Both the position numbers and the translations under genes were made by a program. A DNA stretch of 64,000 bases from Sphingomonas kaistensis (GTDB lineage: Bacteria; Pseudomonadota; Alphaproteobacteria; Sphingomonadales; Sphingomonadaceae), in contig NZ_JAATJC010000001.1 in assembly GCF_011927725.1 (NCBI RefSeq), positions 2,301,001 through 2,365,000 of the forward strand, written 5' to 3'. The notes below the pieces were generated by a model. That model saw only the letters and a program-made list of their open reading frames with translations, did not search any database and was not told where the DNA came from. This document shows, one piece after another, positions 1 through 7,914 of this stretch (positions are counted from its first letter, which is position 1; each line of letters opens with the position of its first letter).

Positions 1-85
1 TGATGACCCGGCTTACCGTCTGGAGCGATACGCCGGCATCGGCGGCGACATGCTTGATCGTGACGGCCTGGCGCCTTCTCGGCAT
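1..85 (-). CDS. LacI-family transcriptional regulator (5' fragment)
   Basis: Only the first 28 codons are in the window; the gene continues past the left edge. The translation MPRRRQAVTIKHVAADAGVS followed by LQTVSRVI is a clear LacI/GalR helix-turn-helix (pattern T-I-x-x-V-A-x-x-A-G-V-S-x-x-T-V-S-R). The ATG lies 4 bases past the stop of the GH16 gene, so it is the last visible gene of the operon TonB receptor - GH16 - regulator. The expected role is a sugar-responsive repressor of this operon and of the divergent flavoprotein gene. The palindromes at 4556-4587 are its likely operators. The effector-binding domain is not visible, so the ligand is unknown. Confidence 0.88.
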   Translation of the reverse strand, partial: MPRRRQAVTIKHVAADAGVSLQTVSRVI

Positions 86-89
86 CGGT

Positions 90-1136
90 TCAGCGCTCTC
101 CCTGGCAGGAGCGTGCGCTAGCCCCCTCGGGCCGGCATTGCCAGACCCGCACCCAATCGACCTGCATCGTCCTGGGCCAGATTTTCTCGTCGACGCCCTT
201 CAGCCCGCGTTCCTCGGACAGGCCGCCGCCCACCGCGAGGTTGAGGATGAGGTGAAACTTGCGGTCGAATGGGGCATCGGGATCGCTCGAAGCCGAGGTC
301 CACCAATCGCCGCGGCGCTTGGTTGCGAAGACTCGTCCGTCGTAGGTCCAGTCGATGCGGCCGGGTGCCCAGACGATTCCGAACGTATGGAAACCGTCGA
401 GAATGCCGGGCGCGTTGGTTTCGGTGCTGTTGAGCGCGTTCTTCGGCCAGTTGCCGCCGAAGTGAAGCGTCCCGAGGATGGTATTCTCGCGCCCACCCGG
501 GCAGCCGGCGCAGGCGACGCCGAGATTGACGGCTTCGAGGATGTCGATCTCGCCCGACGCCGCCCACGGCCCAAGACTCTTGTCTTCGGGCAGCATCCAG
601 ATTGCCGGCCACGTCCCCTGCCCCGCCGGCAGCTTGGCGCGCACCTCGATCCGGCCATAGGTCCACGCCGCCTTGCCGCGGGTGACCATCCGCGCCGACG
701 TATAGTCCTTGGTGACGGTGGGCACCTTGCCGGAAGCAGGGCGCATGTGCGCCGCCACCGAGGGTCCGGTGAAGCGTTCCTTGCGCGCCGTGATGGTGAG
801 GAGGCCGCCGCCTACGGCCGCATTGGCGCGGCGGTCGGTGTAGCATTGCCGCTCGCTATTGCCGCCGCCCCAGCAGTCGCGGTCGAAATCCCACTTCGAG
901 CGGTCGACCGACGAACCGTTGAACTCGTCCGACCAGACCAGTTGCCAGCCGCGCTCGCGCGCCGGCTCGCGGGTGGTCCCCGGCGCCGGCATCGCCACCG
1001 TCGCGATGGTCTTGGGTGGACTGTTCGGGCCAAGCGCCCCCGGCGCGGGTTGCGTGCACGCCCCATTTGCCCCGGCGGCGGAAACCGCCAGGCCAGCCAC
1101 GGCGACGAACGCGAGCATCGGTGCGCGCAAGGTCAT
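90..1136 (-). CDS. Secreted glycoside hydrolase family 16 (beta-glucanase/laminarinase-like)
   Basis: 348 aa with an N-terminal Sec signal peptide (MTLRAPMLAFVAVAGLAVSA, predicted cut in the AAGANGA region) and then a GH16 jelly-roll domain from about residue 60 (WQLVWSDEF) to the end. The catalytic motif GEIDILEAV gives E196 (nucleophile), D198 and E201 (acid/base); the extra residue before the last Glu is the beta-bulge form found in laminarinases. The family cleaves beta-1,3 or mixed beta-1,3/1,4 glucans; the exact substrate is inferred. I chose the ATG at 1136 because AAGGA lies 9 bases upstream; the ATG at 1145 has no usable spacing. The gene sits between the TonB receptor and the LacI regulator, so the enzyme probably trims a glucan in the periplasm or outside the cell before or after uptake. 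Confidence 0.9.
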   Translation of the reverse strand: MTLRAPMLAFVAVAGLAVSAAGANGACTQPAPGALGPNSPPKTIATVAMPAPGTTREPARERGWQLVWSDEFNGSSVDRSKWDFDRDCWGGGNSERQCYTDRRANAAVGGGLLTITARKERFTGPSVAAHMRPASGKVPTVTKDYTSARMVTRGKAAWTYGRIEVRAKLPAGQGTWPAIWMLPEDKSLGPWAASGEIDILEAVNLGVACAGCPGGRENTILGTLHFGGNWPKNALNSTETNAPGILDGFHTFGIVWAPGRIDWTYDGRVFATKRRGDWWTSASSDPDAPFDRKFHLILNLAVGGGLSEERGLKGVDEKIWPRTMQVDWVRVWQCRPEGASARSCQGER

Positions 1137-1155
1137 TCTCCGCATTCCTTCAATC

Positions 1156-1194
1156 ATCCTGGATGGCGCGGGCCGAAAGCCGGCCATCCAGGAT
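1156..1194 (-). promoter_or_regulatory. Intercistronic hairpin between TonB receptor and GH16
   Basis: ATCCTGGATGGC (1156-1167) and GCCATCCAGGAT (1183-1194) form a perfect 12-bp stem with a 15-base loop that can itself pair (GGC/GCC). It falls in the 68-base gap after the receptor stop and just before the GH16 Shine-Dalgarno. No U-tract follows on the minus strand, so it looks more like an mRNA-stabilising or attenuating element than a full terminator. Confidence 0.6.
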
Positions 1195-1204
1195 CGTCAT
1201 GCGG

Positions 1205-4200
1205 TCAGAAGCTGAACCGCGCCAGGAAGGTGTAGCGGCGGTCGTTGCGGAACGCCGAACGCGTCACCCGATTGCCGTCGAAGTCGATCACCTGCGTGGT
1301 CTGCGTCACCCCGTCGAGTAGGTTCACGCCCTGCACGCCAAAGGTCAGCCCCTTTTTCGGCGTGAAGAACAGCGAGGCGTCAAGCTGGCCGCCCGCCTCC
1401 TGCCAGATCGGCGAGAAGGGGAAGATATCGTCGCGCGGCGTGATCAGGAAATCGGACCGCCAGTTGTAGGCGGTACGCGCGGCAAACTTGCCCTTTTCGT
1501 AGAACAGCACGGCATTGACGGTGTGCTTGGAAATACCCGCCAGCGGCTGGTTTGCGGCGAACGAACTGCGCGTCCCGCCCCCGACCTGGGTATTCTTGAA
1601 TTCGCCGCCGTCGACGTAGGTATAGGTGAATTGCGTGCCGAGGCCGTTCAGCAGGCCGGGCAGGAAGTCGTAGACCTGCTGGTGCGCGATCTCGATACCC
1701 TTCAGCGTTCCGCCAGCACTGTTGAGCGGACCGTTGAATTCGACCGGGACGACGGTCCCGTTGGGGCTGGTGTACGAGCGAAGCTCGACGCCATTGCTGG
1801 CGATCCCCTGAATGTCCTTCAGGAAGAAGGCTGCCGTAAGCGAGCCGACCCGGGCGAAATACCACTCAAGCGAAAGGTCGTAGTTCCACGAACTGACCGG
1901 CCGCACGTCGCGGTTGCCGCTGAAGATCTGGAACAGCGGCCCGTTCGCGAGCGTCCCCTGCGAGCGCAAGTCGTTGGTATTGTCGCTGATCGCGCCACCC
2001 GACGCGAACAGCGCGAGGTCCGGGCGGGAAATGCCCTTCGACACCGCGAAGCGCGCAAGCTTGCCCCGGCCGAAGTCGACCTTGACGTTGAAGCTCGGCA
2101 GCCAGTGATCGAACAGGATGGCGCGATTGTCGGTCAGCGTCTCGCCCGTATAGGCCGCGACGAATTCCTGAAGCCGCGCGGGGGTCAGGCTGCAATAACC
2201 GGGCAGGCTCTGCCCCGGCGGCACGAGGTTGCAGGCCGAGGAAACCTCGGCGACCTGAAGCCGGCCGTCACTGTTGCCGCCCGGCCCCGTGTCGAAGAAC
2301 AGCGGGTTGGGGAAGCCGATCACGCCAACGGTCGGAATGCGCGTCTGGACGTAGCGAACACCGACGTTGCCATCGACCTTGATCCCGCCGCCGAACTCGG
2401 TGCCGAAATCGGCGCGCGCATAGGCCGCCTTGGTGACCTCGCGCACGCTCGACACTTCGGACGGGCAGAACGGGGTGCACTCGGGCCCGCGGCCGTCGAT
2501 CCCGAAGAACGGATTGGGCGTCTGCGAGAAGGTGTTGATCTCCTGCGCCTGGCGCTTGGACACACCGGCGAGATACTCGCCGAGGAAATCGTCGCCGCCG
2601 AAGAAGAAGGACGATCCGCCCGGGATCGGCAACGGCGCATTACCGCGCTGGAAATTGTCGCCGAACGGGCTGCGCACCGACGAATAGTTCGGGAAATCGC
2701 TGACGAACGCGCCGCCCGCGATGGCGAATTCCTGGCCTGGAAGACCGGTGTAGAAGCGGCCCGGGACGAACGGGCAATTCGGCCCGGCATTCCACGGCGC
2801 GCAGCCAGCACGGCCCGCCCACGGCGCGGACAGATTGCCCCAGGTGCTGAAATTGGTGTTGCGCGTGGTGCGATCGCGATCCGCCCAGCGCGCGCCGAAG
2901 CGCAGGTTGCGTAGGAAGCCCGCCTCGCTCACCTCGTAATCGGCGTCGACGCGCAGCGTATCCATCTTGGCGTCGTTCTTCTCGGCGCTGTCGAGAAGGA
3001 ACCAGTAGTAGTTGTAGAAGCCGCTCGAGAAATAATCGGCGGGCGAGCCCTGCGGCGCGAGGAAGGTGACGCTCGGCGTCTTGCCGGTGGCGTCGATCGC
3101 AACGTCCGCCCAGGTGCTCATCGCACCGATCACCGAATCGCGATTCAGGTCCGACTTGACCCGCTGCGCCTCGAAATTGAGGCGCAGACGTTCGCTCACG
3201 TTCCACTTGATGTCGAACGAGAAATCCTCGGTCACGCCGGTGGCTTCACGCTGGAAGCGGAGGCTTTCCAGCGGAATGCCGCCGCGGCCGAACGGATTGG
3301 CGTAGGCGTCACCGGGACGTTGGGTCAGGATGCCGCTCTGGAAGACACCGTTCTGATCGAACTGCCAGGTGCTGCCCGCGCGCGGGACCGGGAACAGTGC
3401 GTCGTCGTTGACCAGCGCCACCAGCGCATATTCATCGGTGAAGAAGCTGGTCTTGGAGCGCAGCCATTCACCGGTGGCGACCACTGCGCCGCTCGGCGAT
3501 TCCCATTGCACGGTGGCGTTGTAGGCCCGGCGCTTGCGCTCGAGTTCGGTGGTGCGGACGCCGGCGCCCTTGGGAGCAACCACGGTGCCCGGCGGCGGGA
3601 AATTGGCTTCGGTGAAGTTCGGCGTATCGCCGAGGCCCGCCGACGTCGCCGACTGGACGCGAAGGCACGGGCCGTCGAGCGCGGCTGCGCGATAGCAGGG
3701 GTCGGTCAGCTGCGACGCGTCGGTGCGCGAGATGAGCTTCGAATCCGCAACGCCGAACTGCAGGCCGATCGTGCCGATCCCGGTCCTGAAGGTGTTGGAA
3801 GCGAGGAGCGAGAAACCTGGGGTCCATTTCTTCGCCATGTCGCCGTAATTGGCTTCAAGCGTGCCAGCGATGTGGAAGCCGCCACGGTCGAGCGGCTTGC
3901 GGGTGACGAGGTTGACGGTGCCCGAGATGCCGCCGTCGATCATGTCGGCGGTGACGTTCTTGAACACCTCGACGCGGCCGAGGAGTTCGGACGAGACGTC
4001 GTTGAAGCTGAGTTCGCGCCCGCCGGTCGCGGAGAAGATATCGCGGCCGTTAAGTTCGGAACGGACGAACGGCAGGCCGCGCAGGATGACGCCGGTTCCC
4101 TCGACCGAGAAACGATCGGGATCGCTGGTCTTCTCGAAGCGGCCGATATTGATGCCGGGCACGCGCTGCAGGGCTTCAGCGACCGAACGGTCGGGAAGCG

Positions 4201-4480
4201 CGCCGATGTCCTCGGCGGTGATGACGTCGACCACCGTGTCCGCCTGGCGCTTGCGCGACTGCGCGCTGCCGAGTGCGGCACGGAAGCCGGTGACGACGAT
4301 CTCGTCTCCGGCCTCTTCCGGAGTGGTCGCGGTGGTTGCGACCTCTTCTTCCTCGTCGGGATCCTTGGCCGGAGCGCTTTGCGCATAAGCGGGCTGAGCC
4401 GCAATCAGAGCCAGCGCCGATGCACTGGTGAAGATGCAAAAGCGGCTTGCATCAAGACCGAGCCGGTGACGACGAACCAA
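1205..4480 (-). CDS. TonB-dependent outer-membrane receptor
   Basis: 1091 aa. The order is a basic N-terminus and signal peptide ending near AQPAYAQ (about residue 34), an acidic linker with the TonB-box-like sequence DEIVVTGFRAA, a plug domain (TVVDVITAEDIGALPDRSVAEALQRVPGINI), then a long beta-barrel that ends in aromatic Phe (ARFSF), the usual outer-membrane C-terminus. I placed the start at a TTG (4480) because GGGGGAGG lies just upstream and the signal peptide begins there; the reading frame stays open further upstream but that part is not protein-like. The size fits the large glycan-type receptors of Caulobacter, Xanthomonas and Sphingomonas. It should import the oligosaccharide released by the GH16 enzyme. 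It is first in the operon and divergent from the flavoprotein gene. Confidence 0.93.
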   Translation of the reverse strand: MVRRHRLGLDASRFCIFTSASALALIAAQPAYAQSAPAKDPDEEEEVATTATTPEEAGDEIVVTGFRAALGSAQSRKRQADTVVDVITAEDIGALPDRSVAEALQRVPGINIGRFEKTSDPDRFSVEGTGVILRGLPFVRSELNGRDIFSATGGRELSFNDVSSELLGRVEVFKNVTADMIDGGISGTVNLVTRKPLDRGGFHIAGTLEANYGDMAKKWTPGFSLLASNTFRTGIGTIGLQFGVADSKLISRTDASQLTDPCYRAAALDGPCLRVQSATSAGLGDTPNFTEANFPPPGTVVAPKGAGVRTTELERKRRAYNATVQWESPSGAVVATGEWLRSKTSFFTDEYALVALVNDDALFPVPRAGSTWQFDQNGVFQSGILTQRPGDAYANPFGRGGIPLESLRFQREATGVTEDFSFDIKWNVSERLRLNFEAQRVKSDLNRDSVIGAMSTWADVAIDATGKTPSVTFLAPQGSPADYFSSGFYNYYWFLLDSAEKNDAKMDTLRVDADYEVSEAGFLRNLRFGARWADRDRTTRNTNFSTWGNLSAPWAGRAGCAPWNAGPNCPFVPGRFYTGLPGQEFAIAGGAFVSDFPNYSSVRSPFGDNFQRGNAPLPIPGGSSFFFGGDDFLGEYLAGVSKRQAQEINTFSQTPNPFFGIDGRGPECTPFCPSEVSSVREVTKAAYARADFGTEFGGGIKVDGNVGVRYVQTRIPTVGVIGFPNPLFFDTGPGGNSDGRLQVAEVSSACNLVPPGQSLPGYCSLTPARLQEFVAAYTGETLTDNRAILFDHWLPSFNVKVDFGRGKLARFAVSKGISRPDLALFASGGAISDNTNDLRSQGTLANGPLFQIFSGNRDVRPVSSWNYDLSLEWYFARVGSLTAAFFLKDIQGIASNGVELRSYTSPNGTVVPVEFNGPLNSAGGTLKGIEIAHQQVYDFLPGLLNGLGTQFTYTYVDGGEFKNTQVGGGTRSSFAANQPLAGISKHTVNAVLFYEKGKFAARTAYNWRSDFLITPRDDIFPFSPIWQEAGGQLDASLFFTPKKGLTFGVQGVNLLDGVTQTTQVIDFDGNRVTRSAFRNDRRYTFLARFSF

Positions 4481-4555
4481 GTGATCCTCCCCCTGCCAAA
4501 TGGCAACGCACAGGGAGCACACACCCCTGTAGCAGGCCAATGGATAACTCGGCTC

Positions 4556-4587
4556 GTGAACGTTCACAACAAAATAATGAACGTTCA
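4556..4587. promoter_or_regulatory. Tandem palindromic operators (LacI-type) in divergent promoter
   Basis: GTGAACGTTCAC (4556-4567) is a perfect 12-bp palindrome, and its 10-bp core TGAACGTTCA recurs at 4578-4587. The centres are 21 bp apart, two helical turns, so dimers would bind the same face. A half-copy, GTGAACG, follows at 4599-4605. The central CG with flanking A/T is typical of LacI/GalR operators, and the adjacent operon encodes such a regulator. The whole gap 4481-4646 separates the TTG of the receptor from the GTG of the flavoprotein, so one set of sites could control both. Confidence 0.8.
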
Positions 4588-4646
4588 CATCTTGCGTCGT
4601 GAACGGCGCTGCGCGAAGCCTTGATGCTCTCGGGAGGGTCAGGTCT

Positions 4647-6155
4647 GTGAAGCCAATTCGACACATCGTCATCGTCGGCGGGGGCACCGCCGGATGGATG
4701 GCAGCAGCGGCGCTGTCGCGGCTGCGCGAAGGCAACGACCTTTCCATCACGCTCATCGAGTCGGAGGAGATCGGCACGGTCGGCGTGGGCGAAGCGACCA
4801 TCCCGCCCTTCGTCGAGTTCAACCAATTGCTCGGGGTCGACGAGCGCGAGATGATGGCTTCCTGCCAGGCGACCTTCAAGCTCGGCATCCAGTTCGTGAA
4901 CTGGGGTAAGCAGGGCGACAGCTACATCCATCCGTTCGGTGCCTACGGCTATCCGATCGACGGCGTCGGTTTCCAGCAGCATTGGCATCGTGCGCGTGCG
5001 CTGGGCGATGCGCGGCCGATCCAGGTCTTCAACCTCGAAACCATGGCCGCCTATTTCGGCAAGTTCGCGCGGACCGATGACTATCGCCGAGACGACCTGC
5101 CACCGGTTAACTACGCCTACCACATCGACGCATCGCGCTACGCTCGCTTCCTGCGCGGCCTTGCCGAAACGCGCGGCGTGGTGCGCAAGGAAGGCCGGGT
5201 CGCGGATACCGCGCTAGAGGGCGAAAGCGGCTTCGTCCAGTCGGTGACGATGCAGGACGGCACGGTCGTCGAAGGCGACCTGTTCGTCGACTGCTCGGGC
5301 TTTCGCGGACTGCTGATCGAGCAAGCCCTCGGCACCGGCTACGAGGACTGGCGCCATTATCTGCCGTGCGACCGCGCGGTGGCCCTGCCCTGCCTGCGCG
5401 AGGACGGCTCGCCCCCCGCCCCGTTCACCCGTGCCACCGCCCATTCGGCCGGCTGGCAATGGTGCGTCCCGCTGCAGCAGCGCAACGGAAACGGGCACGT
5501 CTATTGCAGCGAGTATATGGCCGACGACGAGGCGCTCGGGATCCTCAACGGCAACCTCGCCGGCAAGCCGCAGGCCGACCCCAATTTCCTCCGCTTCACC
5601 ACCGGCCGCCGGAAGAAGTTCTGGAACGGCAACGTCGTCGCGCTGGGCCTTGCCGCGGGATTCATGGAGCCGCTCGAATCGACCTCGATCCATCTCATCA
5701 ACACCGGGGTGAACAAGCTCATCTCCCTGCTCTCGCTCGACGGCATCACGCCGGTGCAGGAAGAGGCCTTCAATCGCCTGACGACCAAGGAATATCTGCG
5801 CATCCGCGATTTCCTGATCCTTCATTACAACGCCACGGAGCGCACCGATTCGGACTTCTGGAACCATGTCCGCACCATGGCCGTCCCCGACACGCTGACC
5901 GAGAAGATCGAACTGTTCCGCTTGAACGGACAGATTTTCCGGGAAGAGGACGAGCTGTTCACCGAAACCAGCTGGGCCGCGGTGATGATGGGGCAAGGCA
6001 TCGCCATGGAAGGCCATAACCCGATGGCGGCGCGCATTCCCGCGGACGCACTGCGCGATCAGTTCAACGAGATCGAGAAATCGGTGCGCTACGTGGTCGA
6101 GCGGATGCCTGCGCATCACGACTATCTCGCCCGCTACTGCCCGGCGGCGGCTTAG
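4647..6155 (+). CDS. Tryptophan-halogenase-like flavoprotein
   Basis: 502 aa. The N-terminal FAD-binding motif VGGGTAGWMAAAAL, the conserved Lys in ATFKLGIQFVNW (equivalent to the halogenase catalytic lysine), and GWQWCVPLQ near residue 270 identify the flavin-dependent halogenase family; the usual WxWxIP reads WxWxVP here. The GTG at 4647 follows GGAGG and begins directly at the flavin fold. Members beside TonB receptors and LacI regulators are common in Caulobacter, Xanthomonas and sphingomonads, but their substrate is not established and halogenation should not be assumed. A flavin reductase partner is not visible here. The gene is divergent from the receptor across shared operators and convergent with the esterase downstream. 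Confidence 0.9.
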   Translation: MKPIRHIVIVGGGTAGWMAAAALSRLREGNDLSITLIESEEIGTVGVGEATIPPFVEFNQLLGVDEREMMASCQATFKLGIQFVNWGKQGDSYIHPFGAYGYPIDGVGFQQHWHRARALGDARPIQVFNLETMAAYFGKFARTDDYRRDDLPPVNYAYHIDASRYARFLRGLAETRGVVRKEGRVADTALEGESGFVQSVTMQDGTVVEGDLFVDCSGFRGLLIEQALGTGYEDWRHYLPCDRAVALPCLREDGSPPAPFTRATAHSAGWQWCVPLQQRNGNGHVYCSEYMADDEALGILNGNLAGKPQADPNFLRFTTGRRKKFWNGNVVALGLAAGFMEPLESTSIHLINTGVNKLISLLSLDGITPVQEEAFNRLTTKEYLRIRDFLILHYNATERTDSDFWNHVRTMAVPDTLTEKIELFRLNGQIFREEDELFTETSWAAVMMGQGIAMEGHNPMAARIPADALRDQFNEIEKSVRYVVERMPAHHDYLARYCPAAA

Positions 6156-6167
6156 CCGAGATTTCGG

Positions 6168-7358
6168 TCAGCGCATCAGGCCAGCACTTCTGAGGGCTTT
6201 CTCGATGACGTCCTGAACCTTGTTCACCGGGGGAGCGGCTGGACCACGTCGTGGGGGGCTTACCGCTGGCAAGGCGGCCGTCACCCGCGGCGAGGCGGCG
6301 GCGGCGGCGGTGGTGGCGGCGGTCTTGCGTCCGCCATCCAGTTTCCAGAACGCCACGATCCGGCGGGTCGAGGAGATGCCGGCGTCCAGCATGTAAGGAC
6401 CGGCCGCCTCGCCCTGATTGGCCGCGACGGGATGCACCGGGGTGCCATGGCCCATGCTGGTAATCACATATTCCTCGATGACGTCACGGCCCTCGCCGTC
6501 GCGCCAGACCCGGCGAAGATGGCCAGCGACCTTTTCCGTGGCGCTGGGAGCGGCAGGAAGGCCCTGCAGCCCGCGCCATTGATCCACCAACGCCGCCGCA
6601 TTGCCGGCATCAACCGTTCGATCGGCATTGCCGTGCCATACCGAAAGGGTCGGCCACGGACCGGCATGGCTCGATGCCGAGCGCACCAATGCCGCTAACT
6701 GGTCCGCGCCGAATGGCGACTTGGTCCGCATCCGCTCAAACGCTTCGGGAACCGTCGAGGCGGTGCCGAAGGGAAGACCGGCGATCACCGCGCCGCCGGC
6801 AAACACCTCGGGATAGGCGGCAAGCAGTGCGGCAGTCATCGCCCCGCCCGCCGACAGACCGGTGACAAAGACCCGCCGCGGGTCGAGCGCGTGCTTCCGG
6901 CAGAGCGCCTCTATCATCTGGATGACCGACAATACCTCGCCGCCGCCCCTGCCTGTATCGGCGGGCGCGAACCAGTTGAAGCAGAGGTTTGGGTTGTTCG
7001 CCCGCTGCTGCTCCGGAAACAGGACAGCAAAGCCATTCTCGTCCGCGGCACTGGTCCAGCCGGCACCCCGGTTATAGCCCCCGGCCGACTGCGTGCAGCC
7101 ATGCAGGACGACCACCAGCGGCGCACCCGCAGGCAGGTCGCGCGGCAGATAGGTATGAGCCAGCAAGTCGCCGGGATTGGTCCCGAAGTCCGTCAGCGGC
7201 GCCAGCCGCTCGTCCGCTTGGTCGCTGGCCCGGCCGGGCAGTCGATTTCGCAGGGCGTTCAGGCGGGAATCGTGTCGTGAAGTCCGGGAATGCTGATTCT
7301 CCTGTCCGGTTCGGCAATGCATCAACACTTCACGAGCAATTTTGCTGCAGCGCAACAT
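6168..7358 (-). CDS. PHB depolymerase family esterase
   Basis: 396 aa alpha/beta hydrolase of the PHB-depolymerase/LpqC type. LVVVLHGCTQ (about 81-90) is the oxyanion-hole strand, GLSAGGAM (about 167-174) carries the nucleophile Ser169, HGNADRTVD (242-250) supplies the acid, and SMGHGTPVHP (301-310) the catalytic His304. An Ala/Pro-rich linker (about 345-375) leads to a short C-terminal helix (VQDVIEKALRSAGLMR). No signal peptide is evident, so despite the family name (extracellular type) it may act inside the cell on a polyhydroxyalkanoate or another ester. The start could be the ATG at 7358 or 7322; neither has a strong ribosome site. It lies downstream of argR on the same strand and convergent with the flavoprotein. 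Confidence 0.85.
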   Translation of the reverse strand: MLRCSKIAREVLMHCRTGQENQHSRTSRHDSRLNALRNRLPGRASDQADERLAPLTDFGTNPGDLLAHTYLPRDLPAGAPLVVVLHGCTQSAGGYNRGAGWTSAADENGFAVLFPEQQRANNPNLCFNWFAPADTGRGGGEVLSVIQMIEALCRKHALDPRRVFVTGLSAGGAMTAALLAAYPEVFAGGAVIAGLPFGTASTVPEAFERMRTKSPFGADQLAALVRSASSHAGPWPTLSVWHGNADRTVDAGNAAALVDQWRGLQGLPAAPSATEKVAGHLRRVWRDGEGRDVIEEYVITSMGHGTPVHPVAANQGEAAGPYMLDAGISSTRRIVAFWKLDGGRKTAATTAAAAASPRVTAALPAVSPPRRGPAAPPVNKVQDVIEKALRSAGLMR

Positions 7359-7392
7359 AAAATGGTGCGCTGCGATATAAGTTTTGGCTCCT

Positions 7393-7857
7393 TTAGCCTC
7401 GCAGCCAGCCCTGCCATTCCTCGGCGAGCGCCGCCGCCTCGGCCGGGGATCGGCAGGCGATGAACAAAGTGTCGTCGCCGCTAATGGTGCCTACCACGGC
7501 CGCCGGCGGAGCGGTGTCGAGGGCGACGCCGACCAGATGGGCGGACCCTGGCGGCGTCTTGAGGACAACGAGATTTGCGGCCGGCTCCGCGACACGGACC
7601 CATTCGGCGAACAGAGAACGGAGTCGCCCGTCGTCGGAACGCGCGGCCCCGAGCTGGTCCGGCAGCGTGTAACGGGTCTCTCCGCCGCGGCGGATCTTGA
7701 TGGCGCCGAGCTGGTCGAGGTCCCGGCTGACGGTCGCCTGGGTAACTTCATAGCCCGCCTCGCGCAGGGCCGTGACGAGTTCGTCCTGGCGGGTCAGGCT
7801 ATGTCGTCGAAGCAAGGCGGTCAGGGCCGCCAGGCGCTTGTTGCGGGCACCGGTCAT
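7393..7857 (-). CDS. argR: Arginine repressor ArgR
   Basis: 154 aa. The N-terminal winged helix (RLAALTALLRRHSLTRQDELVTAL, then VTQATVSRDLDQLGAIKI) is followed by the C-terminal hexamerisation and arginine-binding domain with GTISGDDTLFIA. It represses arginine biosynthesis when arginine is abundant. The ATG at 7857 fits the family N-terminus and has AAGAA upstream; an in-frame ATG at 7872 would add 5 residues. The gene is divergent from argC, and the start region overlaps the ARG-box-like palindromes, which implies autoregulation. Confidence 0.95.
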   Translation of the reverse strand: MTGARNKRLAALTALLRRHSLTRQDELVTALREAGYEVTQATVSRDLDQLGAIKIRRGGETRYTLPDQLGAARSDDGRLRSLFAEWVRVAEPAANLVVLKTPPGSAHLVGVALDTAPPAAVVGTISGDDTLFIACRSPAEAAALAEEWQGWLRG

Positions 7858-7891
7858 GCAGTTCTTATGCATGAACTTGCATAGTCATGCA
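7856..7891. promoter_or_regulatory. Pair of ARG-box-like palindromes
   Basis: ATGCA-N7-TGCAT spans 7856-7872 and TGCATAGTCATGCA spans 7878-7891. The second matches the enteric ARG box TGAATAATTATTCA at 10 of 14 positions. Two adjacent palindromes between divergent argR and argC fit binding of an ArgR hexamer controlling both genes. The left one overlaps the argR start codon. Confidence 0.72.
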
Positions 7892-7914
7892 AACAGGACC
7901 ATAGCCGCCCTCCC

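Noticed and set aside
3..1235. Long plus-strand reading frame opposite the GH16 gene
   Set aside because: Arg/Pro/Ala-rich, no motif and no ribosome site; the minus strand carries a complete GH16 domain with catalytic residues.
1523..4624. Two long plus-strand frames opposite the TonB receptor
   Set aside because: They are mirror frames of a GC-rich gene; the receptor shows signal peptide, plug and barrel on the other strand.
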